Assembly: GCF_042879035.1 (NCBI RefSeq)
Contig: NZ_JBIAOU010000001.1
Coordinates: 496,001 to 560,000, forward strand
Direction of reading: 5' to 3'
DNA length: 64,000 nt
DNA from: Rhodococcus_G sp042879035
GTDB taxonomy: Bacteria; Actinomycetota; Actinomycetes; Mycobacteriales; Mycobacteriaceae
Under the pieces are notes generated by a model, which was not told the DNA's origin, made no database searches, and saw only the letters and a program-made list of their open reading frames with translations. The translations under genes and the position numbers were made by a program. Positions within the stretch are counted from its first letter, which is position 1; each line of letters starts with the position of its first letter. Shown here piece by piece: positions 44,901-47,192 of this stretch.

Positions 44901-46906
44901 ACCGTTGCGGGGTCGAACAGATCGGTGGCGAACCCGAAGGTTGCCGTGATCCCGGCCGGGGCGCCGTCGGCGTCGACGGTCTCCGCCGCGGTCAGCCGGA
45001 GGTCGAATCGGCCGATCCCGGGGAGCGCCTGCGGCGTGGTCCCCGGGGCCTGCGTCCCGTCGCGGCACTCGAACAGCACCTGGACGATCGGCGCGAACGC
45101 GGTGGACTCGCGGACTCCGAGCGCCGGCGGCACCTGCTCGAACGGAACGTCGGAGTGCTCGAACGCCTCCTCGTCGACGTCGCGAACGTGGCCGAGGAGA
45201 TCGGTGAAGGACATGCCCGGTTCGATGCGGCTGCGCAGCACCACGACGTTCGGGACCGCGTTCGCCGTGACCGGCGTTCCGACCGCCACATCCGAGCCAC
45301 CGCCCAGACGCATCAGCAGAACGGCGAAGGCCGCGTGCAGCACTGCGAAGGTCGTCGTGTCGTGTTCGCGTGCCAGCGCGACCACGCTGCGATGGACGCC
45401 CGCACCGATCGGGAGTTCGACGCGCTCGGCCCGCAGCGACTGCACTGCCGGTCGCCCCCGATCGGACGGCAGGGTCAGCAGTTCGGGCAGCCCCGCGAGG
45501 CGGTCCTTCCAGTGGTCGAGCTGCCGCGCCCGGAACCGGAGCCGCGCGCCTTCGCGGGCGCTCACCTCGTGAACCGTCGCGAGCGTGGCATCCGGGTCCG
45601 CGGCGATGAACTCGTCGAGCAGTTCGACGAACCGCTCGTGGTGCCTCCGCAACGCCCCGTCGCGGTACCGATTCGGGTTCGCCCGGAAATCGACGACCAG
45701 TCCCGCTCCGGGGCCGGTCGGGTACACGTTGACCAGGAGATCGTCCACCGGACCGGACGTGAGGATGCGGAGTTCGCCTGTCAGGGAGCCCAGTTGGATC
45801 TCCTGGCGGAAGCGCATGACGTTGACCATCGGTCCGGACAGCGCGGCGGCACCGTCCGCGCCCATCGTGCGGCGGATGTCGTCGAGTCCGCACCGCTGGT
45901 GCCGCAACGCTCCCACCAGCTCGCGCTGGACCCGCTCGACGAGTTCCTCGACCGTGTCCCTCTCGTCGACCGAGATCGACAGCGGCGCGACGGTGACCAT
46001 CATGCCGCCGGACGCACGCAGCACCGACGTCGTCCGGCCGGACATCGGAACCTGCACGAGCACCGGTGTTTTCGCGGTCTCCCGGGACAGGTAGCACGCG
46101 AACGCGGCGATGATCGTGGCGGCGGCGGCCGCGGTGGTCCGCGTGTCGGAAGCCTCGAGTCGGGCGACCACCGACTCCGACAACGAGGCACTTTCGAGCA
46201 TGCTCACGGCCTCCGGGGGCACCTGCTCGGGCTCGTCGGCCAGTGTCGATCCCTCGACCGTCCCGACCCGCGCCGCCCAGTACTCCCGATCCGTCCCGAA
46301 TCGATCGGAGGATCGGTAGCGTGCGTCGAGGTCGCACAGGTCACGCAGGGGTGCAGCCCGACTCGGCTCCGGTTCGCGGCCGGCCACCGCGGCCGAGTAG
46401 CGATGCGCGATCCGGTTGACGATCGTCATGGCGCCGTATCCGTCGAGCGCGACGTGGTGGATGCGGGTGTACCACAGGTGTCGCGACTCTCCCACGCGCA
46501 GGATCGAGGCCTCGACGAGGCGATCCGCGCCGAGATCGAGGGGGGTCCGGTAATCCCGGTGCATCCACTCGTGCGCCGCGGCGACCGGGTCGTCCGTGTC
46601 CCGGAAGTCGACGACGGTGAGGGGAACGTCGGTCGAGTGATCCACGTACTGCATGGGCCGGCCGTCGACCTCGACGACCCTGACCAGTGGCGACTCGAAC
46701 TCCCGCGCGACGGCCACGGTTTCGCGTCGCAGCAGGTCGGCGTCGAGATCGCCGTGCAACTCCACGTACTGCGCTATCGAAATCGGCACGCCGGGCCGGA
46801 GTTGCTGCGCGAACCAGGTCGCGCGCTGCGCTGCGGACAGCGGGAAGAGCGCCGCGTCCGCATCCCCGACCGCAGGCCGCCGGGTGTCGCCGTCGACGCG
46901 TTTCAC
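20060..46906 (-). CDS. Giant seven-module non-ribosomal peptide synthetase
   Basis: A single frame of 8,948 residues starts at a GTG at 46904-46906 with GAAGGA a few bases upstream. Domains in order: EntF-like starter C (HHVALDG at 150), a half C (about 450-715), A-PCP; C-A-PCP; C-A-PCP-E; C-A-PCP; C-A-PCP-E; C-A-PCP; C-A-PCP-TE. Carrier serines lie at about 1266, 2329, 3402, 4932, 6020, 7575 and 8643, and the thioesterase serine at 8776. The condensation domains after the two epimerases are of the D-accepting type, which agrees with the reading. Predicted product: cap-X1-Ser-D-X3-Ser-D-Thr-X6-X7. The enzyme needs a phosphopantetheinyl transferase and perhaps an MbtH partner; neither is in the window. 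The product is unknown to me; capped siderophore or lipopeptide are both possible. Substrate calls come from pocket residues aligned by eye to GrsA. Confidence 0.97.
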   Translation of the reverse strand: MKRVDGDTRRPAVGDADAALFPLSAAQRATWFAQQLRPGVPISIAQYVELHGDLDADLLRRETVAVAREFESPLVRVVEVDGRPMQYVDHSTDVPLTVVDFRDTDDPVAAAHEWMHRDYRTPLDLGADRLVEASILRVGESRHLWYTRIHHVALDGYGAMTIVNRIAHRYSAAVAGREPEPSRAAPLRDLCDLDARYRSSDRFGTDREYWAARVGTVEGSTLADEPEQVPPEAVSMLESASLSESVVARLEASDTRTTAAAAATIIAAFACYLSRETAKTPVLVQVPMSGRTTSVLRASGGMMVTVAPLSISVDERDTVEELVERVQRELVGALRHQRCGLDDIRRTMGADGAAALSGPMVNVMRFRQEIQLGSLTGELRILTSGPVDDLLVNVYPTGPGAGLVVDFRANPNRYRDGALRRHHERFVELLDEFIAADPDATLATVHEVSAREGARLRFRARQLDHWKDRLAGLPELLTLPSDRGRPAVQSLRAERVELPIGAGVHRSVVALAREHDTTTFAVLHAAFAVLLMRLGGGSDVAVGTPVTANAVPNVVVLRSRIEPGMSFTDLLGHVRDVDEEAFEHSDVPFEQVPPALGVRESTAFAPIVQVLFECRDGTQAPGTTPQALPGIGRFDLRLTAAETVDADGAPAGITATFGFATDLFDPATVMRLGVRLRRILETVGIDPGIDVGGIDILSESERADLVPVRGAPGRPQRLLPELFAAAARAHPAGIALVYRDVEVTYRELDERSNQLARVLAGRGIGPEDRVALALTRSVESVLAMLAVTKSGAAFVPVDPNYPPERTAHMLSDSGAAVGVTVSAERSRLPDSTPWLVLDDDEFRAGCRAQPVSDVTDAERARPLRIENPAYLIYTSGSTGLPKGVSVTHRGLDSLAAEQRSRLGVTSESRTLHLSTPSFDASVLEYLQAFGAGATMVIAAPTIYGGQELSRLLESQRVTHGFVTTAALGTIEPDGLGDLRSVMCGGEACPPALVQRWAAPPTVPSSREGGRRLLNAYGPTEATVASNISAPMSPGGAVTVGGPLRGVREVVLDARLNPVPIGVAGELYLAGDALARGYHGKPALTAERFVADPYGEPGDRMYRTGDVVRWRTDRTLEYLGRSDFQVKLRGFRVEPGEIDTVLQTHPRVRTAVTTPRTAPSGETVLVSYVLPTTGPPIAPAELSDHAGKLLPAYMVPSAVVVLDAMPLTPAGKLDRAALPAPDFLSTAPAYRAPTDPVEQAVARVFADVLSAQRVGLDDNFVDLGGNSLVATRVVARVNAAVDADLDVRTLFEAPTVEALARRIDRADPRHRDRPRLVAQERPDRIPLSPAQQRMWIVDQLDTSSPAYNIPMAVRLSGTLRVEALRAAVADLVERHESLRTVYPASADGPHQVIVAPGSVVPDLTPRFVGDEEALRAAIADLATRGFDVSAEVPLRGALFRTAPDVHVLVLVVHHISADGASLAPLARDLTAAYDARVHGQAPNLLPLPVQYADYSLWQREVLGSDRDPDSLVSTQLDHWKQVLAGLPQAIDLPLDRPRPADRSLRGDTVRFSVSAHVHRELVLLARRGGATMFMVMHAALAVLSARLSGSADIAVGTPIAGRGEESLDDLVGMFVNTLVLRTAVEPTATFAEVLALTRDADLAAFGRAEVPFENVVDALVPDRSAAYSPLFQVMVEFGHTAGAELEMPGLTVETVDVETGVSKFDLQLTLAEDHGRTGGEQGISAVFTFASDVFDRATVAAFAERFVRILDAVVADPEVPVGDIDLLGGVERELVVEGWNATGHVVPEGTLVSLMDAQVARTPDSVALSFGGVSVTYGEFAGRVNRLARCLMSVGVGPESLVAVAMRRSVDLVVAVCAVQAAGGAYVPIDPDQPAERVGHILDTARPVCVLVADGRDLDFAGDTPVVVLDGVDVSGYSAGRVTEAERGVLSPANTAYVMFTSGSTGVPKGVAVSHGAIVNRLVWMQAEYGLGADDVVLLKTPVTFDVSVWELFWPLLVGARLVVAEPGGHRDPRYLAEVIAEEGVTTAHFVPSMLAVFAAEPSVADAGSLRTVFASGEVLPAATASRVREVLPRVRLHNLYGPTEAAVDVTFHEVTCADVTSVPIGAPVWNTRVYVLDGRLRPVPVGVAGELYLAGAQLARGYQGRADLTAARFVADPFGVGRLYRTGDRVRWLPGGELEYLGRTDFQVKVRGQRVELGEIESVLVRRGDVAQAVVVLRGGGASGEYLAGYVVPVAGVVVDGRRVREWVAERLPGFLVPSVVVVLGELPVTVNGKLDRTALPEPDLAAASSGFVAPRGPVEEIVAALAADLLGAARVGVHDNFFALGGNSLIAARLVARVNAATARGDPGKAAVGDRIGVRDVFDAPTVAGLAALVDAREVRDARPPLQPRTGTSAVPVSPAQQRLWFVNQFDTSSPAYNVAFALRLEGRLDVDALRAAVADVIERHEILRTVFPLSDDGPRQVVLPATEAVPDLDPIGMPGEAELRAYALRVLSAGFDVTTQVPVRGRLLRLDEDVHVLAVVMHHIAADGFSLAPLARDVVDAYAARARGSAPGWAPLAVQYADYALWQREWLGSEADERSPVSRQLGYWTATLSGLPEVLELPTDRPRPAVRSPRGGRVEFAIGPETHAAVVALSQEHDATVFMTLHTVLAILLARLGDTDDIAVGTPIAGRGPRELDNLVGMFVNTLVLRTHVDGGATFAEMLDGVRETDLGAFTHADVPFERVVEVHGTSRSTAHSPLFQVMVEFRDIDRPALELPDLRVTRMDVPIDTTNFDLQLTLSENVDPEGNPAGITAELGYATDIFDTGTVTGFAKRLQRILGTVVADPTARVGDLDILDARERVELAPARGEAATAARTLPDLMAAAANDPDAVALVADGHEVSYGDLDRRSNRLARMLIERGVGPETVVALCVRRSVESVLAVWAVAKSGAAFLPVDPGHPPARIEHMLTDSGAVRGVTTTEHRGALPDVVPWLVLSELDDELSGYPASPVSDDERCSPLRVDNPAYLIYTSGSTGAPKGVVVTHRGLSNFAAQELETFGTTTESRTLHLASPSFDASVLELLMAIGAAATMVIAPPTVYGGADLAQLLAAERITHCFVTPAALASVDPAGLTGLRCVVTGGEACPPELVARWGAPTVPGPPGSGRRLFNAYGPTEATVVSSVSTALAPGAPVTIGTPARGFAEVVLDSRLHPVPAGVAGELYLAGPALARGYHRRFPLTAERFVADPFGPAGSRMYRTGDRARWTDDGRLEYLGRTDSQVKVRGFRIELGEVESALLAHDDVARAVVDVRSADGRDRLIGYLVPERGKTIDPRDVLEFVGHRLAPYMVPAALLTLESLPLTVHGKLDRTALPAPDFAAAGATSRPPRTETEKLLTGLFEEVLGIDTVGVDDSFFALGGDSIMSIQLVARARAAGVIFTPRDVFERRTVAALAEVARSDDVDTTVLDELPGGGVGPLPLTPVVRWMLGRNGGRFDRFTQALLLAAPAGLTHEILVDAVGAVLDRHDMLRARLFAERGGQWRMDVVPPGSVQAERQVRRVPTDTVDGDDFTALAATELDDAAGRLDPAAADMVRVIWFDVANGAGRLLVVVHHLVVDAVSWRILVADLASACTRLQAGRSPALPEVGTSMRRWSHGLGDAARHRPGELELWQRILDGPDPLIGSRPLDPTIDVDSTTRTVTVDVPSRVTDTLLSTLPAAFRGTVGDGLLAAVALATVAWRRQRGVSAPDTLMTIEGHGREEHTVAGADLSRTVGWFTTLYPARVDLTGVDVDDAMAGGRAAGQAVKAVKEQLLAIPDHGIGFGMLRYLDSETSAALSGFGVPQISFNYLGRVATTAGPQDWLPVTNDELGGTRDPDLPVASAIDINAVVDDSPEGPRLRASFAFATGVLHTAEVAEFADLWLRALSGLAAHALRPDAGGLTPSDLPLVQVSQRQIERWESRFPGLVDVWSLSPLQSGLLFHACMAAEAVDVYTAQLRIDLEGAVDAGRLRAAAARLLARHANLRTAFVHDDDGVPAQLVLDAVELPWREVDLTGSGAAVDTELTRLLDEDRVAPFDLDAPPLLRLTLIRTGPTRFVLAVTNHHIVLDGWSMPLLVRELLAGCAADTGEPPSYRTYLEWVARRDADASARAWQQALEGLDEPSLLAPHAARARHGVPGEVDIALPGAVLDGLATVVGRVGVTMNTVVQAAWGVLLSRVLSRDDVVFGATVSGRPPQLPGVEEMPGLFVNTLPVRLRVDPDETIAALLARLQAQQAALLDHHHIGLGEIQSRTGLGTLFDTLSVFESYPVDTSGLDADTDLGGMRVTGLDSRDATHYPIAVLSILEPRLRLSLRYQPGAFDRDTVTALARRLVRILETIAGDVDTPVGDIDLLGGVERELVVEGWNATGHVVPEGTLVSLMDAQVARTPDSVALSFGGVSVTYGEFAGRVNRLARCLMSVGVGPESLVAVAMRRSVDLVVAVCAVQAAGGAYVPIDPDQPAERVGHILDTARPVCVLVADGRDLDFAGDTPVVVLDGVDVSGYSAGRVTEAERGVLSPANTAYVMFTSGSTGVPKGVAVSHGAIVNRLVWMQAEYGLGADDVVLLKTPVTFDVSVWELFWPLLVGARLVVAEPGGHRDPRYLAEVIAEEGVTTAHFVPSMLAVFAAEPSVADAGSLRTVFASGEVLPAATASRVREVLPRVRLHNLYGPTEAAVDVTFHEVTCADVTSVPIGAPVWNTRVYVLDGRLRPVPVGVAGELYLAGAQLARGYQGRADLTAARFVADPFGVGRLYRTGDRVRWLPGGELEYLGRTDFQVKVRGQRVELGEIESVLVRRGDVAQAVVVLRGGGASGEYLAGYVVPVSGAVVDERAVLATAAASLPAFMVPATVTVLPELPLNANGKLDRRKLPEPHFAPATYRAPTTPVEQAIATAFAEVLGVDRVGADDSFVDLGGDSLAAARAVARITGALDTQVGVAALFDAPVVSALAARIEAAGTSSPAVPVLAARPRPDRIPLSLAQQRMWFVNQFDTSSPAYNIPVALQLDGVLDPAALRAALADVVERHESLRTVFPGSADGPRQVIVDSAPAADLTALPVADRELRDSLTAFFGTGFDVAEELPIRARLLRLGPERHVLAVVVHHIAADGVSMTPLARDLMLAYTARAHQRAPHWAPLPVQYADYSLWQREVLGTDDQPESVISNQLGYWTRTLAGVPETLPLPLNRARPVQRSFHGGVVSFDIAPAAHHALTDLARQRDSTPFMVVHAALAVLLKRVTGTDDVVVGSPIAARGHSALDDMVGMFVNTLVLRTPVAAGSSFAEILTEVRSADLAAFEHADLPFERLVDELAPERSTSHTPLFQVVLEFRGAARENLELPGLTVRTLDADLDVAKFDLQLSLVERTDEDGAPGGIRAEFRYAADVFDRERVEDLARRFVRVLEAVTADPTTPVGDIDILHPTERDFLLGGADGSGTDSANRPGVEVAPVTLADLFDRAVASDGDAVAVRCAGSSVTYRELDTRSNRLARLLTTRGAGTETLVAVCMTPSIDLVVALLAVVKAGAGYLPVDVASPTERVSFLLADARPRCVLTTTASARTVRSAGVPVVVVDDPETRGAVQRFSPSPVTDSDRPRPLRPDSVAYVIYTSGSTGRPKGVAVTHRNVVTLLANARALFGFGAADVWTMFHSAAFDFSVWEMWGALACGGRLVLVDHYTARTPEQFLELLRDERVTVVNQTPTAFYQLTEADRLAGAPELSLRYVIFGGEALEFGQLRRWYTRRTGDAPVLVNMYGITETTVHVSHLPIDPSLVQEQSASVIGRGLPGLRVRVLDGRLHPVPPGVVGEMYVSGAQVSRGYLGRSALTSARFVADPFDPGSRMYRSGDLARWNGNGQLEYLGRNDSQVQLKGYRIELGEVESALLACAGVAQSAATVLEKAVLEKQAAGERLVGYVVPQHGVSLDPDEVRGAAAARLAPHMVPAAVVVLDAMPLTVNGKLDRTALPEPDFGRRVTASRSPATETERVLADLFAEVLGVDSVGVDDSFFTLGGDSIMSIQLVTRAAAAGVVISPRDVFERKTVAGLAEAAGTSDEAVVLDELPGGGAGEIPLTPIVRWMLGRGGDFRRYSQSALFTMPATVDRDTLTRAVQALLDRHDVLRARLYRDPRTQVGWSMEVRPTGSVRADAVVRRVPVDARGAGFPEVAANELDAALDRLDPESGVTMQVVWLDPGLRTDPDAPGSRLLVVVHHLAMDGVSWRILIPDLATACAQLQSGGSPSPQSPGTSMRRWAHALADAARDPWRTAEVALWQRILDGPDPALGSRPVTDSDTEVTATDIEVRLPVELTRALSTSVPQAFHTGVTDGLLTALTMALIRWRRRRAIDRHDALVNLEGHGREEQVIPGADLARTIGWFTTIHPVRLDLSGVDLDDAFAGGPSAGDAIKSVKEQLLAVPDHGIGFGLLRHLNGETAQALSPLPTPQISFNYLGRVGRTTAESEDGWVPVDEPGLRAAAKATMPVAAVVDINTMVVDSDAGPRLHSTWTHPPGVLAREDVDELAQLWVQALTALGAHVASGGGGYTPSDFDLVDLRPGALAELEARCPDLAEVWPLSPLQSGMLFHAELADRSVDAYLVQVTFDLVGAVDPQRLRRAADALLHRHANLRTAFLRDTEGDAVQVVRQRVTAPWREVDLTAAPDRAAASEVERLLAEDRLLPFDMTRAPLIRFMLIATAPDRYRLVSTNHHILLDGWSMPLLVKELLTLYATDADPSSLPHVRGYRDYLAWLRQRDPGSRQVWAKALAGIEGPTLLAAGGSGATGDSAAERGRRLSTTAREWVFDLDAERTALLCEVARARGVTVNTLVQVSWGIVLGTLTGRDDVVFGATVSGRPPALAGIEAMIGLFINTLPVRIGLRPDETLGALLERVQAEQATLMDHHHLGLTEILHEAIQTEAGQAVGFDTLTVFESYPVDRAGLTTETDIAGMRVTGMDARDSAHYPLALVASVDDRLRLKLEYLPEVFDGDTVDAVAERVVRVLDACTRPDRPLAAVSVLTDRERAELVPVRGGRGGSTRTLSQVFDEGAARDADAIAVSYDGGEVRYGDLDEHATRVARALIARGVGPETFVAVGIPRSLESVLSVWAVAKTGAAFVPVDPNYPDERITGMLLDSGVAIGVTTTEHRGRLPDSVRWLALDDPDFATECARCSARPVTDADRTGPVTLDTAAYVVYTSGSTGRPKGVVVTHRGLDNFALDQLRRFRATSRSRTLHFSTPSFDGSVFEYLQAFGAGATMVIAPPTVFGGEELAQFLADRQVTHAFVTTAALASIDPTGLEHLNDLVFGGEACPPELVARWVAPGRRLCNAYGPTETTIMSNISDPMVVGAPITIGGPVRGVTELVLDTRLQPVPVGVPGELYIAGAGLARGYHRRPALTASRFVADPFHSGERMYRTGDIVRWTADHSIEYVGRSDFQVKIRGFRVELGEIDATLMSEPNVGFAATLAVPGAGGDTMLASYVVPTSGRSLDAAALARRLELRLPSHMVPASITVLDHIPLTAVGKLDRAALPTPDLLSRTGRYRAPDGPIEETVADVFADVLGLARVGADAGFFDIGGNSLSATRVTARLRAALGTGCGVRDLFEAPTVAALAARIEAAASPAARIGSGGARSSGRPVLAARARPEDVPLSFAQQRMWFVNQFDTSSAAYNIPIVVRLAGELDVRALNSALADVLARHESLRTVFPVRGDWPVQQVLPTQDVAPTLTPVPVGDEHRLWSELARLVSTGFDVTEGIPLRVGLFTYDTEFVLAVVVHHIAADGFSMAPLVRDVTTAYRARVRGGVPEWTPLPVQYADYSLWQRELLGSADDPESVLSTQLDYWTTALDGTPDLLELPTDRDRPAQQTFRGARIHFSVDADLHGRVRELSRRLGCTEFMTVHAALALLIARLGGTHDVAVGTPIAGRDEPVLDDLVGMFVGTLALRTQVDPAASFTALAAHCREVDLGAFAHAEVPFERVVEAIGPARSTAYSPIVQVSLEFQNTERPVLSLPGLEIRAVDPEVDVVKMDLEFILAEEFGAGGAPAGMTGAVDYATDLFDADTVRRFADRFVRILDAVTASPDRPVGDLPLLDEAERRAMVPAHGKPEVRPQRWPDLLRAAAALDPDAVAVSYEDRQISYRELDEWSNRLARVLRDRGAGPETFVALGMTRSIEDVVAIWSVTKAGAAFVPVDPAYPRDRIDYMLTDCRAALGLTVRGNRGALPDTVPWLVLDDEDFTDRVAGVSSAPVTDDDRTTPLHLAHPAYLIYTSGSTGRPKGVTVTHRGLANFIAETRERFQVTHESRVSQLASPSFDASVFELMMAFSASARVVVVPPTVYGGSDLADLFRREQVTHATITPTALAALGDDGLDALRVLDLVGEACPPDVAAQWAPGRSLHSGYGPTETTVQASVSDPIRPGEEVNIGAPALGFGFLVLDERLQPVPVGVPGELYITGPGMARGYHHRAALTAERFVACPFGERGGRMYRTGDVVRWSADHTLAYIGRSDFQVKVRGFRIELGEIDAVLTRHPAVDFAATVGYTGPSGHTVLASYVRTPSGREVEPSELRTYAAERLPAHMVPSAVTVLDRIPMTPVGKLDRKALPAPEFGSAAAEFRAPATEAERVVVDVFVEVLGVDRVGTADSFFDLGGTSLVATRIVAALQARLDRRVPLHWLFLDPTPAGLARRLDTPVPGVGVEALLAVVIPLRTEGSGPPLFCVHPGIGLSWGYAGLVRYLPQDRPAYGLQLPTISGDGEYRSIEQLAHRYVEEIRTIAPTGPYHLLGWSLGGVIAHAVAVELQSAGDEVATLAVMDSYPDDGEASPSHRLDVRDLLRGLGLDTDVDGELTYDRAAHLIDESFGLETGVRGRDLERIAAGYENSTRLAHDVVPRVYDGDLLVFPATGGGDGTTRVRSANEWRPLVTGRIDEQPVDCGHNEMIEPRALAIVGPALARALSAGA
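23996..27214 (-). other. NRPS module 6: D-accepting C, A (hydrophobic pocket), PCP
   Basis: Residues about 6565-7637. The C domain shows SPLQSGMLFH and HHILLDGWS at 6708, as expected after an epimerase. The A pocket reads D-G-F-F-V-G-A-I-M-K, which suggests a hydrophobic residue but matches no code I know exactly. The carrier serine is at about 7575 in GGNSL. Confidence 0.87.
27215..31954 (-). other. NRPS module 5: C, A (Thr), PCP, E
   Basis: Residues about 4985-6564. HHIAADG is at 5116 and the A-core YTSGSTG at 5617. The pocket reads D-F-W-N-I-G-M-V-H-K, the standard threonine code. PCP GGDSIMS is at about 6020 and the E domain HHLAMDGVSW at 6215, so D-allo-Thr is expected. Confidence 0.9.
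31955..35089 (-). other. NRPS module 4: D-accepting C, A (Ser), PCP
   Basis: Residues about 3940-4984. The C domain has the SPLQSGLLFH start and HHIVLDGWS at 4082 seen in condensation domains that follow epimerases. The A domain is the other copy of the serine block (32390-33817) with the same pocket as module 2. The last part of the A domain and the PCP (GGDSL, serine about 4932) differ from module 2. Confidence 0.9.
32390..33817 (-). repeat. Ser adenylation-domain block, copy in module 4
   Basis: About 1,428 bp that appear identical to 40205-41632 at an exact offset of 7,815 bases. Identity begins and ends abruptly; just outside, the protein sequences differ. On the coding strand the block prefers TTG, GTG, GGT and GAT where the rest of the gene prefers CTG/CTC, GTC, GGC and GAC. 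Confidence 0.93.
35090..39733 (-). other. NRPS module 3: C, A (hydrophobic pocket), PCP, E
   Basis: Residues about 2392-3939. HHIAADG is at 2524 and the A-core YTSGSTG at 3011; pocket D-A-L-F-V-G-A-V-V-K, close to module 1. The PCP motif GGDSIMS is the form that precedes epimerases. The E domain has HHLVVDAVSW at 3592, so residue 3 should be D. Confidence 0.88.
39734..42949 (-). other. NRPS module 2: C, A (Ser), PCP
   Basis: Residues about 1320-2391. The C domain has HHISADG at 1452. The A-domain pocket reads D-V-W-H-F-S-L-V-D-K, the known serine code as in EntF. Most of the A domain is the duplicated block at 40205-41632. The carrier serine is at about 2329 in GGNSL. Confidence 0.9.
40205..41632 (-). 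repeat. Ser adenylation-domain block, copy in module 2
   Basis: The partner of 32390-33817. The unusual codon style continues beyond the identical part down to about 40080, through the end of this A domain, but not in module 4. This suggests module 2 held the original and module 4 received the copy. Confidence 0.93.
42950..46906 (-). other. NRPS module 1: starter C, half C, A (hydrophobic pocket), PCP
   Basis: Residues about 1-1319. The first C domain resembles the EntF condensation domain (IAQYVEL early, RIHHVALDGYG, SGPVDDLLVNVYP late), so it should join an aryl or acyl cap to residue 1. A second C fragment from about 450 to 715 has only the C-terminal half and no HHxxxDG. The A-domain core YTSGSTG is at 873; pocket residues read D-A-L-F-M-G-A-V-A-K. 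The substrate is not assigned. The PCP motif is GGNSL. Confidence 0.85.
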
Positions 46907-47192
46907 GGAGGTTCCTTCGCGTACGGCCCCCCCTGGTGACTGTGTGGCCGAATCCGAACTCGCCGATGCGAGAGGCGGAACGGTGTCTCCGCCCCCCTGA
47001 TCATCCGTAGGGCATCACCAGGGCACACAAGAGTTTCATGGTCGCACACGCGGGGTGGCCTCGAGGGAGAACTCGTCCGGCTCCGCCTCGAATGGTCGAA
47101 CCCGTGGCGGCCGGTTCGGCATCGGGTGCCGAGCCGACGGCATCGGACGGTCGCAGCGTGGGACCGTGAATCGACAGCCACAGGAGGATCTG
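46907..47192. promoter_or_regulatory. Divergent intergenic region NRPS / malate dehydrogenase
   Basis: These 286 bases must hold both promoters. I see no iron box and no convincing -35/-10 pair. A nine-base inverted repeat, CCCTGGTGA at 46931-46939 and TCACCAGGG at 47015-47023, is widely spaced and of uncertain meaning. Confidence 0.4.

Noticed and set aside
20505..46939. Many long plus-strand open frames opposite the NRPS (for example 29489-33928 and 23594-26554).
   Set aside because: They are antisense shadows caused by GC-rich codon structure. Their translations are Arg/Pro/His-rich with no domains, while the minus strand shows continuous NRPS motifs.
46931..47023. Nine-base inverted repeat CCCTGGTGA / TCACCAGGG upstream of the NRPS.
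   Set aside because: The arms are 75 bases apart, too far for a normal operator or hairpin, and the match is short enough to be chance.
46907..47192. Search for an iron box upstream of the NRPS.
   Set aside because: No stretch resembles the IdeR/DmdR consensus, so direct iron control of the NRPS is not supported here.
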